This document shows, in pieces, positions 6,973-12,909 of a stretch of DNA of 13,132 bases. The DNA comes from an uncultured Clostridia bacterium. Lineage in GTDB: Bacteria; Bacillota; Clostridia; Oscillospirales; Oscillospiraceae. The notes beneath the pieces were generated by a model. The model searched no databases. It was not told where the DNA came from and saw nothing but the letters and a program-made list of their open reading frames with translations. Location of the stretch: the NCBI GenBank assembly GCA_945910975.1, contig CAMDZY010000031.1, positions 1-13,132 on the forward strand, in the 5' to 3' direction. The stretch's first letter is position 1; the number at the start of each line of letters is the position of its first letter. Both the position numbers and the translations under genes were made by a program.

Positions 6973-8748
6973 TTATACTTCATCAACGATGCGAATGTGC
7001 ACTTCGTCAAGCTGCTTTTGCTCCACGGCGCACGGCGCGCCCATCATGATGTCCTGTGCATTTTTGTTCATCGGGAACGGAATGATTTCACGAATGGAAT
7101 CCTCACCGGCCAACAGCATGACCATGCGGTCGACGCCCGGCGCGATGCCGGCATGGGGCGGCGCACCGTAGCAGAATGCATTGTACATGGCCGGGAACTT
7201 GCTCTTAACGTCCGCTTCGCCCAGGCGAACCATCTCGAATGCCTTGATCATGATTTCCGGGTCGTGGTTTCGCACTGCGCCGGAGGACAGCTCAACGCCG
7301 TTGCAGACCAAGTCATATTGGAACGCCGTGATGGACAGCGGGTCGACCTCGCCGCGTTCGGCTTTTTCCAGAATTTCCAGACCGCCGTTGGGCATGGAGA
7401 ACGGGTTGTGGCAGAATTCCAATTCGCCGGATTCCTCGCCGATTTCATACATCGGGAAGTCCACGATCCAGCAGAATTCATAGCGCTCGGCATCCATATG
7501 GCCGGGAACCGCAGCACCCAGCAGCTTGCGCATGACGCCGCCGGTCTTTTGTGCCGCCAGTTTTTTGCCTGCGGTGACGCCGACAAAGCAGCCGGGCGTC
7601 AGATGCAGCGCTTCGATCACGGCATCTTTACGGTCTTGCAGGAATTTGGAGATGCCGCCGACCAATTCGCCCTTTTCGTCCAGACGGAACCACATCGGCT
7701 TGCTGCCGGCCTGTACCTCTACCTCGGCGCACAGCTTGTCAATTGCCTTGCGCGCCATGGCGCAGTCGGATACAACGATAGCCTTGACGGTATTGCCTGC
7801 GGCAAAGGGGGCAAAATCGATGCCGGAAACCAGCTCGGTCATGTCGGTCAGTTCCAGATCGATGCGCAGATCGGGCTTGTCGGAGCCATAGCGATCCATC
7901 GCATCCAAATAGGCGATGCGGCGGAACGGCGGCTTGGACGCCACGTGGTACTTGCCGTATTCGGCGAAAATCGGGGGCAAAACATCCTCTAAAATTGCAA
8001 ACACGTCGTCCTGTCCGGCAAATGCCATCTCCATATCCAGCTGATAGAATTCGCCGGGGGAGCGGTCGCCGCGGGCGTCCTCATCGCGGAAGCAGGGGGC
8101 GATCTGGAAATAGCGGTCAAAACCGGCCGTCATCAGCAGCTGCTTGAACTGCTGCGGCGCCTGCGGCAGGGCATAGAACTTGCCGGGGTGCTTTCTGGCG
8201 GGAACCAGGTAGTCGCGCGCGCCCTCCGGGGAGGATGCGGTCAAAATCGGCGTGGTGATCTCCAAGAATCCGTGGTCTGTCATGGCCTTGCGCAGTGCGG
8301 CAACCACGTTACAGCGCAGAACGATATTCTGCTTGACCGCCGGATTGCGCAGATCCAAATAGCGGTATTTCAAACGCGCCGTTTCGTCCGCCTCACGCGA
8401 GCGGTTGATCTCAAACGGCAGCTCGTTATAGCGGCAGCGACCCAGCACTTCAATTTTTTCCGGCACGACCTCGATGTCGCCGGTGGCCTGCTTGGGATTC
8501 TTTGATGCGCGTTCGCGCACTACGCCTTCGACAGAGATGGTGGATTCCTTGTTCAGCGGCTTGATGCAATTCATCATTTCTTCGCTTTCCACCACGATCT
8601 GCGTGGTGCCGTAGAAGTCGCGCAGCACGACAAATGCAAAGTTATTGCCTACCGTGCGGACATTTTCCATCCAGCCGACCAGTTTTACGTGCTCGCCGAC
8701 GTTGCACAGCTTCAATTCATTACAGGTATGGGTGCGGGATTGAAACAT
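6973..8748 (-). CDS. aspS: Aspartyl-tRNA synthetase (bacterial type)
   Basis: Charges tRNA-Asp with aspartate; class II synthetase, cytosolic. The product is 591 aa, the standard bacterial length. Residues 1-105 are the OB-fold anticodon-binding domain (HVKLVGWMENVRTVG, FVVLRDFYGTTQIVV). The catalytic core includes QAPQQFKQ (196-203), motif 2 with FRDEDARGDRSPGEFYQLDME (220-240, given here as FRDEDARGDR then SPGEFYQLDME) and motif 3 GIAPGVDRMVMLL (534-546). The bacterial GAD insertion lies at about 295-410. It reads ELSSGAVRNHD where many AspRS read GGGSIRIH, and APGVDR where many read AFGLDR, the variant also known from alphaproteobacteria. Whether it is discriminating or also charges tRNA-Asn cannot be told here. 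The start has AGAGGAAA upstream and lies 20 nt after hisS, so the two are co-transcribed under the T-box. Confidence 0.97.
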   Translation of the reverse strand: MFQSRTHTCNELKLCNVGEHVKLVGWMENVRTVGNNFAFVVLRDFYGTTQIVVESEEMMNCIKPLNKESTISVEGVVRERASKNPKQATGDIEVVPEKIEVLGRCRYNELPFEINRSREADETARLKYRYLDLRNPAVKQNIVLRCNVVAALRKAMTDHGFLEITTPILTASSPEGARDYLVPARKHPGKFYALPQAPQQFKQLLMTAGFDRYFQIAPCFRDEDARGDRSPGEFYQLDMEMAFAGQDDVFAILEDVLPPIFAEYGKYHVASKPPFRRIAYLDAMDRYGSDKPDLRIDLELTDMTELVSGIDFAPFAAGNTVKAIVVSDCAMARKAIDKLCAEVEVQAGSKPMWFRLDEKGELVGGISKFLQDRKDAVIEALHLTPGCFVGVTAGKKLAAQKTGGVMRKLLGAAVPGHMDAERYEFCWIVDFPMYEIGEESGELEFCHNPFSMPNGGLEILEKAERGEVDPLSITAFQYDLVCNGVELSSGAVRNHDPEIMIKAFEMVRLGEADVKSKFPAMYNAFCYGAPPHAGIAPGVDRMVMLLAGEDSIREIIPFPMNKNAQDIMMGAPCAVEQKQLDEVHIRIVDEV

Positions 8749-8768
8749 AATATTTCCTCTCTTTCTAA

Positions 8769-10124
8769 TTACTCTTTTATGACACTGCCCTCGTTGCGCG
8801 CGGCAACGCCGGCAGAAATAACGGCGATCGCTTCTTCCGGCGACAGCGTCTGCTGTTGGCCGGTTGCCAATTCCTTGACCGTGACGGTTCCGGCGGCGAT
8901 TTCATCTTCGCCCAGGAAAATCACATAGGGAATTGCCAGCTTGTCTGCGTATTGGATTTTGGCCTTGAATTTTTTCTGCTCATTATACAGCAGCACGCGC
9001 AGTCCCGCCTCGCGCAGCCGAGTTGCCAGCGTGATGGGCTGCGTCAAATCCGAACACATCGGCAGCAGCATCACATCGGCGGGCGCCGTGGGCAGGTCGG
9101 GGTTGAGCATATTTTGCTCGCCCAGCACATAGAACAGCCGGGTCAGGCCGATGGAAATGCCCACACCGGGCAATTGACGGTCGGTATAATACTCCGCCAG
9201 ATTGTCATACCGCCCACCCGAGCAGACCGAGCCAATTTCCGGATGGTCGAGCAAGGTGGTTTCGTAGACCGTGCCGGTGTAGTAGTCCAGTCCGCGTGCA
9301 ATGGTCAAATCCACCGCAAAATTTTCCTCCGGCACGCCGAATGCGCCCAGATATTTCACAACGGCGGTCAATTCGTCCAGACCGGTGTCGAACATTTCGT
9401 TGCGGCCGCGATAGCGCTCGAGCGCGTCCAGCACCGCCTGATTGCTGCCGCTGATGGCCAAAAATTGCAGAATTTCGTCCGTCTGCGCCGCCGGGACCGC
9501 AAAATCCTCCTGCAAAATCGTGCGAACCTTCTCCGCGCCGATTTTTTCCAGCTTGTCCACCGTGCGCATAATGTCGCCGGACTGTTCCGAAAGCCCGAGC
9601 ATCGCGTAAAAGCCGTTGAGGATCTTGCGGTTGTTCACACGGATGCGGAAGCGTGTAAGCCCCAGCGTGCGGAACGTTTTATAAATAATAGAGGGGATTT
9701 CCGCCTCATTGATGATATCGAGCTTGCCGTCGCCGATGATGTCGATGTCCGCCTGATAAAATTCCCGGAACCGGCCGCGCTGAGCGCGTTCGCCGCGATA
9801 GACCTTGCCGATTTGATAGCGCCGGAAGGGGAAAGACAGCTCCCCTGCGTGCAGCGCGACATATTTTGCCAGCGGAACCGTCAGGTCAAAGCGCAGCGCC
9901 AAATCGCTGTCGCCCTTTTGAAAGCGGTAGATTTGTTTTTCTGTTTCGCCGCCGCCCTTGGCCAGCAGCACATCGGCGGCTTCGATTGCGGGCGTATCCA
10001 GCGGCGTGAAGCCGTACAGGGAATACGTCTGCCGCAGCGCCTGCATCATGCGCTCCATCTGCATTTGCGGTGCCGGCAGCAGCTCCATGAACCCGGAGAG
10101 GGTACGCGGTTTTAATTTTGCCAT
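8769..10124 (-). CDS. hisS: Histidyl-tRNA synthetase
   Basis: Charges tRNA-His with histidine; class II synthetase. From the ATG at 10124 it is 451 aa, longer than the usual bacterial ~420. It opens AKLKPRTLSGFMELLP. Motif 2 is YQIGKVYRGERAQRGRFREF (103-122), the histidine-binding motif is ARGLDYYTGTVYE (276-288), then SGGRYDNLAEYY (302-313) and motif 3 GVGISIGLTRLF (320-331). Motif 3 has LTRL where the common bacterial form has an ERL, and VNNRKILNG resembles the archaeal/eukaryotic-type HisRS. The HGTP anticodon-binding domain is at about 348-440, which argues against HisZ, the synthetase-like regulator that lacks it. An in-frame ATG at 10217 would place the N-terminus inside the T-box sequence; the chosen ATG follows AAAGGA (10134-10139) and matches the family start. 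Confidence 0.95.
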   Translation of the reverse strand: MAKLKPRTLSGFMELLPAPQMQMERMMQALRQTYSLYGFTPLDTPAIEAADVLLAKGGGETEKQIYRFQKGDSDLALRFDLTVPLAKYVALHAGELSFPFRRYQIGKVYRGERAQRGRFREFYQADIDIIGDGKLDIINEAEIPSIIYKTFRTLGLTRFRIRVNNRKILNGFYAMLGLSEQSGDIMRTVDKLEKIGAEKVRTILQEDFAVPAAQTDEILQFLAISGSNQAVLDALERYRGRNEMFDTGLDELTAVVKYLGAFGVPEENFAVDLTIARGLDYYTGTVYETTLLDHPEIGSVCSGGRYDNLAEYYTDRQLPGVGISIGLTRLFYVLGEQNMLNPDLPTAPADVMLLPMCSDLTQPITLATRLREAGLRVLLYNEQKKFKAKIQYADKLAIPYVIFLGEDEIAAGTVTVKELATGQQQTLSPEEAIAVISAGVAARNEGSVIKE

Positions 10125-10154
10125 AATTTTGATTCCTTTCCACAAATATGGGGT

Positions 10155-10198
10155 AAAAAAGCAAACTCTCGCCCCTGAAAAAATCATGGGACGAGAGT
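10155..10198 (-). terminator. T-box-controlled terminator upstream of hisS
   Basis: On the minus strand ACTCTCGTCCC (10198-10188) pairs with GGGGCGAGAGT (10175-10165), with one bulged base and a loop of about 12 nt, and is followed by TTTGCTTTTTT (10164-10155 plus flank). It begins 8 nt after the T-box motif. In the T-box mechanism it forms when tRNA is charged and is prevented when uncharged tRNA stabilises the antiterminator. Confidence 0.9.
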
Positions 10199-10380
10199 AA
10201 AAACTTCGTGGTGCCACCCATTTTCGGTCAAGCTATGACCCTCAAATTCTCTTTGGTCGGTGAGAAACCGGCGCTCTCGCGCCCGCTCGGCAGCTGTCCT
10301 TCCCGGCCGCGCCAATAGGAGCTTGCAGCAAACGCTCCCTCTCTGCAAATGGCGGTGACCGCTACTGTTTCTGCGTCGTC
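10155..10380 (-). promoter_or_regulatory. T-box leader, read as tRNA-Asp specific, controlling hisS-aspS
   Basis: Minus-strand RNA leader that senses uncharged tRNA. Stem I has the AGTA side of the specifier loop (10366-10363), helices CGGTC/GGCCG and CGCCA/TGGCG, the AGAGA bulge, and a distal GAGC...GCTC hairpin. The other side of the specifier loop is GAA-G-GAC-A (10302-10295), the same spacing as GAA-A-GGC-A in the known glyQS leader, so the specifier is GAC (Asp, 10298-10296). Stem III is GGTCA-TAGCT-TGACC (10240-10226). The T-box TGGGTGGCACCACG (10220-10207) differs from AGGGTGGNACCGCG at two positions; its variable base C would pair with a G discriminator, as in tRNA-Asp, not with the C of tRNA-His. 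It is followed by a terminator. No His CAC codon overlaps the specifier. Confidence 0.92.
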
Positions 10381-10390
10381 GCGGAAAAAA

Positions 10391-10804
10391 TCAAATGGAA
10401 CGCTTATGCCGCACCATTTCGCGCCAATCCAGATCGCCGCGCTGCAAGCCGAGAATCAGCATCTCCGCCGAGGCGAGGTTGGTAGCGACCGGGACATTGT
10501 GCTTGTCACATTGGCACAGCGTTTCGATTACTTGTTGTTCGGCATAATTCAGACGGTTGTCGGGATCCGGGAACATGAAAACCAGGTCGATCTCGTCATA
10601 GGCGATGCGGGCATCCACCTGCTGGTGGCCGCCTTGATTGTGCGCCAGGAAGAGGGTGATCGGCAGTCCTGTGGCCTCGGCGACCAGACGACCGGTGGTG
10701 GCAGTCGCATAGATGTTGTGACGTGCCAGAATGCTTTTATACGCGGTGCAGAATTGCACCATGAGTTCCTTTTTCTTGTCGTGTGCCAACAATGCGATGT
10801 TCAT
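10391..10804 (-). CDS. mgsA: Methylglyoxal-synthase-fold protein with altered active site
   Basis: The product is 137 aa and aligns along its length with methylglyoxal synthase, which converts dihydroxyacetone phosphate to methylglyoxal and phosphate. Conserved parts are IALLAHDKKKELMVQF (H8, D9), ATATTGRLVAEATGL (33-47), VPVATNLASAEMLI (104-117) and RGDLDWRE (122-129). The active site differs: His60 in GGHQQVDARI takes the place of the catalytic Asp (Asp71 in E. coli, GGDQQ), and FPDPDNRLNYAEQQ (78-91) replaces the FxxDPLxxxPHxPD segment, so the His98 and Asp101 equivalents are not evident. It may be a divergent synthase, a phosphate-binding regulator (the fold also serves as an allosteric domain in carbamoyl phosphate synthase), or inactive. 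AAGGAG lies 7 nt before the ATG. The 14-nt gap after minD means co-transcription. Family confidence is high, enzyme activity doubtful. Confidence 0.75.
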   Translation of the reverse strand: MNIALLAHDKKKELMVQFCTAYKSILARHNIYATATTGRLVAEATGLPITLFLAHNQGGHQQVDARIAYDEIDLVFMFPDPDNRLNYAEQQVIETLCQCDKHNVPVATNLASAEMLILGLQRGDLDWREMVRHKRSI

Positions 10805-10818
10805 ATACCCACTCCTTT

Positions 10819-11562
10819 TTATCTATGCAATTTCATCAAAGGCGTCCGCTTGCCGGCAAGCCGACTTGCAATATTGCGGCAGGCCAAAGCTGCGCCTTTT
10901 TTGGTTTTGGATAGCAGTGCCGTGTTTTCTGCGGCAGCTAAAATGACATTGGGATCCTCCGGCACGATACCGATCAGCGGCAGACCCACGTCGTCCATCA
11001 TATCATCCACGGTCAGGTGCATCCGGGAGAACATCCTCCCGTCCACACGGTTCACGGCCAGCCGAAGCTCCGTAATGTGTTGCAACGCCAGCAGATCCAC
11101 CACGCGCGAAACATCCCGCAGCGAAGCCGGATCCGGCGTAGATACCACCAGAACTTGGTCGGCGAATTTGGTCGCCAGCTGAAAGCCCATCCCCAGCCCG
11201 GCCGGTGCATCGATCAAGCACCAGTCATATTCCTGCCGCACCTTCCACAGCATATGGCCGAAGGCGGAGAGCGAAATATGCTCCGGATTTTCCCGAATGG
11301 GGGCGGTGAGCAGGCTGAGATTGGGAAAAGCAGGATGCTTTGCGGCGTGGGAAAGCGGATAAACACCGTGATAAACATCGGTAAAGGACAAAATCGGCAG
11401 CTCTGCCATTCCCAACGCGATATCCAGATTGCGCAGTCCAATGTCGGCATCGATGCACAGCACGCGCTGCCCAAGCTCTGCCAGGGCGCACGCCACACCG
11501 GCGCAAAGCGTTGTTTTCCCGGTACCGCCTTTGCCGGAGCTGATCGCCACTACCTGAGCCAC
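10819..11562 (-). CDS. minD: MinD/ParA-family ATPase, MinD-like without membrane-targeting tail
   Basis: MinD is a deviant Walker A ATPase that recruits MinC to block division away from midcell. Using the GTG at 11562 the product is 247 aa and opens MAQVVAISSGKGGTGKTT like other MinD proteins. The Walker A motif SGKGGTGKTT (9-18) has the signature Lys11, switch I is DADIGLRNLDIALG (38-51), and switch II is LIDAPAGLG (116-124). The tail ACRNIASRLAGKRTPLMKLH aligns with the MinD region just before the amphipathic membrane-targeting helix, and then the protein ends, so that helix seems absent. No minC or minE is nearby; in clostridia minD and mgsA often lie close in one cluster, so this pair may be a remnant. 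The ATG at 11577 has no ribosome binding site. FlhG or a ParA-like protein is an alternative. Confidence 0.82.
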   Translation of the reverse strand: MAQVVAISSGKGGTGKTTLCAGVACALAELGQRVLCIDADIGLRNLDIALGMAELPILSFTDVYHGVYPLSHAAKHPAFPNLSLLTAPIRENPEHISLSAFGHMLWKVRQEYDWCLIDAPAGLGMGFQLATKFADQVLVVSTPDPASLRDVSRVVDLLALQHITELRLAVNRVDGRMFSRMHLTVDDMMDDVGLPLIGIVPEDPNVILAAAENTALLSKTKKGAALACRNIASRLAGKRTPLMKLHR

Positions 11563-11568
11563 ACCGAA

Positions 11569-11575
11569 ACCTCCC
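11569..11575 (-). promoter_or_regulatory. Ribosome binding site that fixes the minD GTG start
   Basis: GGGAGGT (11575-11569 on the minus strand) lies 6 nt before GTG at 11562. The upstream in-frame ATG (11577) actually overlaps this site and has no purine-rich sequence in front. Starting at the GTG also gives the family-typical N-terminus. Confidence 0.8.
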
Positions 11576-11603
11576 ATTTGACCGTTCGCGAAGTTGAATA
11601 TCT

Positions 11604-11633
11604 ATAATACCCATCTTATTATACAGTGTACAA
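11604..11633 (-). promoter_or_regulatory. Probable promoter of minD
   Basis: On the minus strand TTGTAC (11633-11628) and TATTAT (11609-11604) are separated by 18 nt, giving a start about 35 nt before the GTG. A second pair, TTGAAA and TACACT with 17 nt between, overlaps it upstream, so the exact start is uncertain. The -35 sits inside the palindrome at 11617-11635. Confidence 0.5.
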
Positions 11634-11635
11634 TA
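11617..11635. promoter_or_regulatory. Quasi-palindromic operator candidate over the minD -35
   Basis: TATTATACAGTGTACAATA is a 9-1-9 inverted repeat with 8 of 9 pairs matched around G11626. It covers the -35 of the minD promoter candidate, a position where a bound repressor would block transcription. Its middle 15 bases match the PerR box TTATAATNATTATAA at 10 of 14 positions, so the divergent PerR is one possible ligand; an unknown regulator is equally possible. Confidence 0.35.
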
Positions 11636-11686
11636 TTTTCTGCATAATTTCAATCATTTTTTTGTGATTTCTACCATATTTTTTTC

Positions 11687-11715
11687 TTGACAAGCGAAAA
11701 GGAATGTGCTATAAT
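11687..11715 (+). promoter_or_regulatory. Consensus promoter of the perR-rubrerythrin operon
   Basis: A perfect TTGACA (11687-11692), exactly 17 nt, and a perfect TATAAT (11710-11715) preceded by TGC, which adds an extended -10. This should be an extremely strong sigma-A promoter, which suits a gene set held down by a repressor. The start point should fall near 11722. Confidence 0.93.
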
Positions 11716-11724
11716 CAAATCAGA

Positions 11725-11741
11725 AATGAGAATCGTTATTG
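11725..11741 (+). promoter_or_regulatory. Fur/PerR-type operator at the perR transcription start
   Basis: AATGAGAATCGTTATTG: its first 16 bases match AATGATAATCATTATC, the last 16 of the 19-base Fur box, at 13 positions, and the 7-1-7 core TGAGAATCGTTATTG matches TGATAATNATTATCA at 11 of 14. It lies from about +3 to +20 of the consensus promoter, immediately before the ribosome binding site GGAG (11746-11749), as expected for autoregulation by the Fur-family protein encoded next. Similarity is to Fur boxes more than to the Bacillus PerR box (9 of 14). Confidence 0.7.
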
Positions 11742-11755
11742 TTTTGGAGCGTGTT

Positions 11756-12142
11756 ATGGAAAAGACAAGAAAACACAGCCGCAAACGCGACGCAATTCTT
11801 GCCTGTTTGCAGCACACGATTACCCATCCCACCGCCGAATGGATCTACAGCCGGTTAAAGCCGGACATCCCCGACTTGTCGCTTGCTACGGTGTACCGCA
11901 ATCTTGCCATGTTCCGGCAGGAGGGTGTCATCCGTTCGCTCGGCACGGTAGACGGGCAGGAGCGGTTCGATTTCAACACATCGCCGCACGCGCACTTCAT
12001 TTGCCGCAGCTGCCACCGCATTTTTGACATCCCGCAGCCTCTGCTTTCCGAGGAAATGCTGCAAAATGCGTGCATCGGGCAAATCGATTCCTGCGACGTT
12101 TCCATCACCGGCGTATGTAATAATTGTAATCCACACTCTTGA
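11756..12142 (+). CDS. perR: Fur-family repressor, PerR type (peroxide sensor)
   Basis: Metal-dependent repressor of oxidative-stress genes. From the ATG at 11756 the product is 128 aa. The winged-helix part contains HPTAEWIYSRL and LSLATVYRNLAMFRQEGVI. By alignment to Bacillus PerR the regulatory metal site is complete: H24, D72 (in RFDF), H78 and H80 (HAH) and D91. Asp at the last position marks PerR; Fur has Glu there, and it is needed for peroxide-driven histidine oxidation. The structural zinc site is C83/C86 (CRSC) and C121/C124 (CNNC). In-frame starts upstream, such as TTG at 11687, fall on the -35 of the promoter, so they are excluded; GGAG lies 6 nt before this ATG. Rubrerythrin follows after 31 nt without a clear terminator, so the regulator heads its own target operon. 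Fur or Zur is the alternative, less likely. Confidence 0.9.
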   Translation: MEKTRKHSRKRDAILACLQHTITHPTAEWIYSRLKPDIPDLSLATVYRNLAMFRQEGVIRSLGTVDGQERFDFNTSPHAHFICRSCHRIFDIPQPLLSEEMLQNACIGQIDSCDVSITGVCNNCNPHS

Positions 12143-12173
12143 AGTGTATTATTTAAATTGGAGGATTTTACCT

Positions 12174-12755
12174 ATGAAGAAATTTGTATGCACCGTTTGC
12201 GGTTATATCTACGAAGGCGAAGCAGCTCCGGCCGAATGCCCCGTTTGCCATGCCACCACATTTAAAGAAGTCGAAGGCGAACTGACGCTGGCTGCCGAGC
12301 ACGAATTTGGCGTTTACGAAACCACCGTCGCCAACAACGACAAGATCTCCGCAGAGGACAAGGCATATATCCTTGACCAGCTGAAGGCCAACTTCAACGG
12401 CGAATGCAGCGAAGTGGGTATGTACCTGTGCATGGCTCGCGTGGCCGCCCGCGAAGGCTATCCGGAAGTCGCCCTGTATTGGGAAAAGGCCGCCTATGAA
12501 GAAGCCGAACACGCTGCCAAGTTTGCCGAAATGCTCGGCTCCACGCTCGAACCCAGCATGACCGCTTCCACCAAGAAGAACCTCGCATGGCGTGTTGACT
12601 GCGAATTTGGCGCCACCCAGGGCAAGTTCGACCTCGCCGCCTGCGCCAAGAAGAACGGCCTGGATGCCATCCATGACACCGTCCACGAAATGGCCAAAGA
12701 CGAAGCCCGCCACGGCAGAGCACTCAAGGGCCTGCTGGAGCGTTACTTCGGCTGA
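12174..12755 (+). CDS. rbr: Reverse rubrerythrin (N-terminal rubredoxin domain, diiron peroxidase)
   Basis: Reduces hydrogen peroxide (and oxygen in clostridial homologues) to water, using electrons from rubredoxin/NADH-dependent reductases; cytosolic. The product is 193 aa. Residues 1-33 are a rubredoxin-like FeS4 domain with C6-x-x-C9 and C22-x-x-C25. Residues 45-193 are a ferritin-like four-helix bundle with diiron ligands E77 in NFNGE, ExxH at E110/H113, E144 in DCEFGA and ExxH at E177/H180. The domain order is the reverse of classical rubrerythrin, as in the PerR-repressed Rbr3A/B of Clostridium acetobutylicum. The ATG at 12174 follows GGAGG (12160-12164); an in-frame ATG at 12024 lies within perR and has no family match. 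Rubredoxin follows 16 nt later and is the likely electron donor. Confidence 0.95.
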   Translation: MKKFVCTVCGYIYEGEAAPAECPVCHATTFKEVEGELTLAAEHEFGVYETTVANNDKISAEDKAYILDQLKANFNGECSEVGMYLCMARVAAREGYPEVALYWEKAAYEEAEHAAKFAEMLGSTLEPSMTASTKKNLAWRVDCEFGATQGKFDLAACAKKNGLDAIHDTVHEMAKDEARHGRALKGLLERYFG

Positions 12756-12771
12756 TTCGGAGGCGAATACC

Positions 12772-12906
12772 ATGAAGTATGTTTGCAATGTCTGCGGCTG
12801 GGTCTACGACGAGGAAGAGACCGGCGTGAAGTGGGAGGACCTTCCCGAGGATTTCGCCTGCGAGCTTTGCGGCGTGGGCAAAGATGATTTCAGCATGGAG
12901 GAATAA
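12772..12906 (+). CDS. Short rubredoxin
   Basis: Small FeS4 electron carrier, probably the donor to the rubrerythrin just upstream. It is only 44 aa, against 52-54 for typical rubredoxins: MKYVCNVCGWVYD opens it, and C5/C8 and C30/C33 (FACELCGVGKDDF) supply the iron ligands. The WEDLPEDF segment is kept but the acidic loop between the two cysteine pairs is about 8 residues shorter than usual. GGAGG (12759-12763) precedes the ATG, and the gap to the rubrerythrin stop is 16 nt. All four ligands are present, so it should be functional. Confidence 0.92.
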   Translation: MKYVCNVCGWVYDEEETGVKWEDLPEDFACELCGVGKDDFSMEE

Positions 12907-12909
12907 GTC

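Noticed and set aside
6931..7992. 353-codon plus-strand open frame opposite aspS
   Set aside because: Antisense shadow; its length comes from GC-rich third positions of aspS. The protein has no coherent domain.
8856..10115. 419-codon plus-strand open frame opposite hisS
   Set aside because: Antisense to a certain synthetase gene, Gln/His/Arg-rich composition typical of shadows, no ribosome binding site.
10125..10217. Upstream in-frame ATG at 10217 for hisS
   Set aside because: The extra codons are the T-box and terminator sequence; the family N-terminus and ribosome binding site are at 10124.
11584..11593. GTTCGCGAA near the minD start as a LexA box
   Set aside because: The half-sites are in the wrong order and spacing for the Firmicutes LexA motif CGAAC-N4-GTTCG.
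12133..12147. ACACT-CTTGA-AGTGT inverted repeat over the perR stop as a terminator
   Set aside because: Only 5 bp, AT-containing, and no T-run after it; too weak to end transcription.
12024..12173. Upstream in-frame ATG at 12024 for rubrerythrin
   Set aside because: It lies inside perR in another frame and the added 50 residues have no match; GGAGG and the rubredoxin domain start at 12174.
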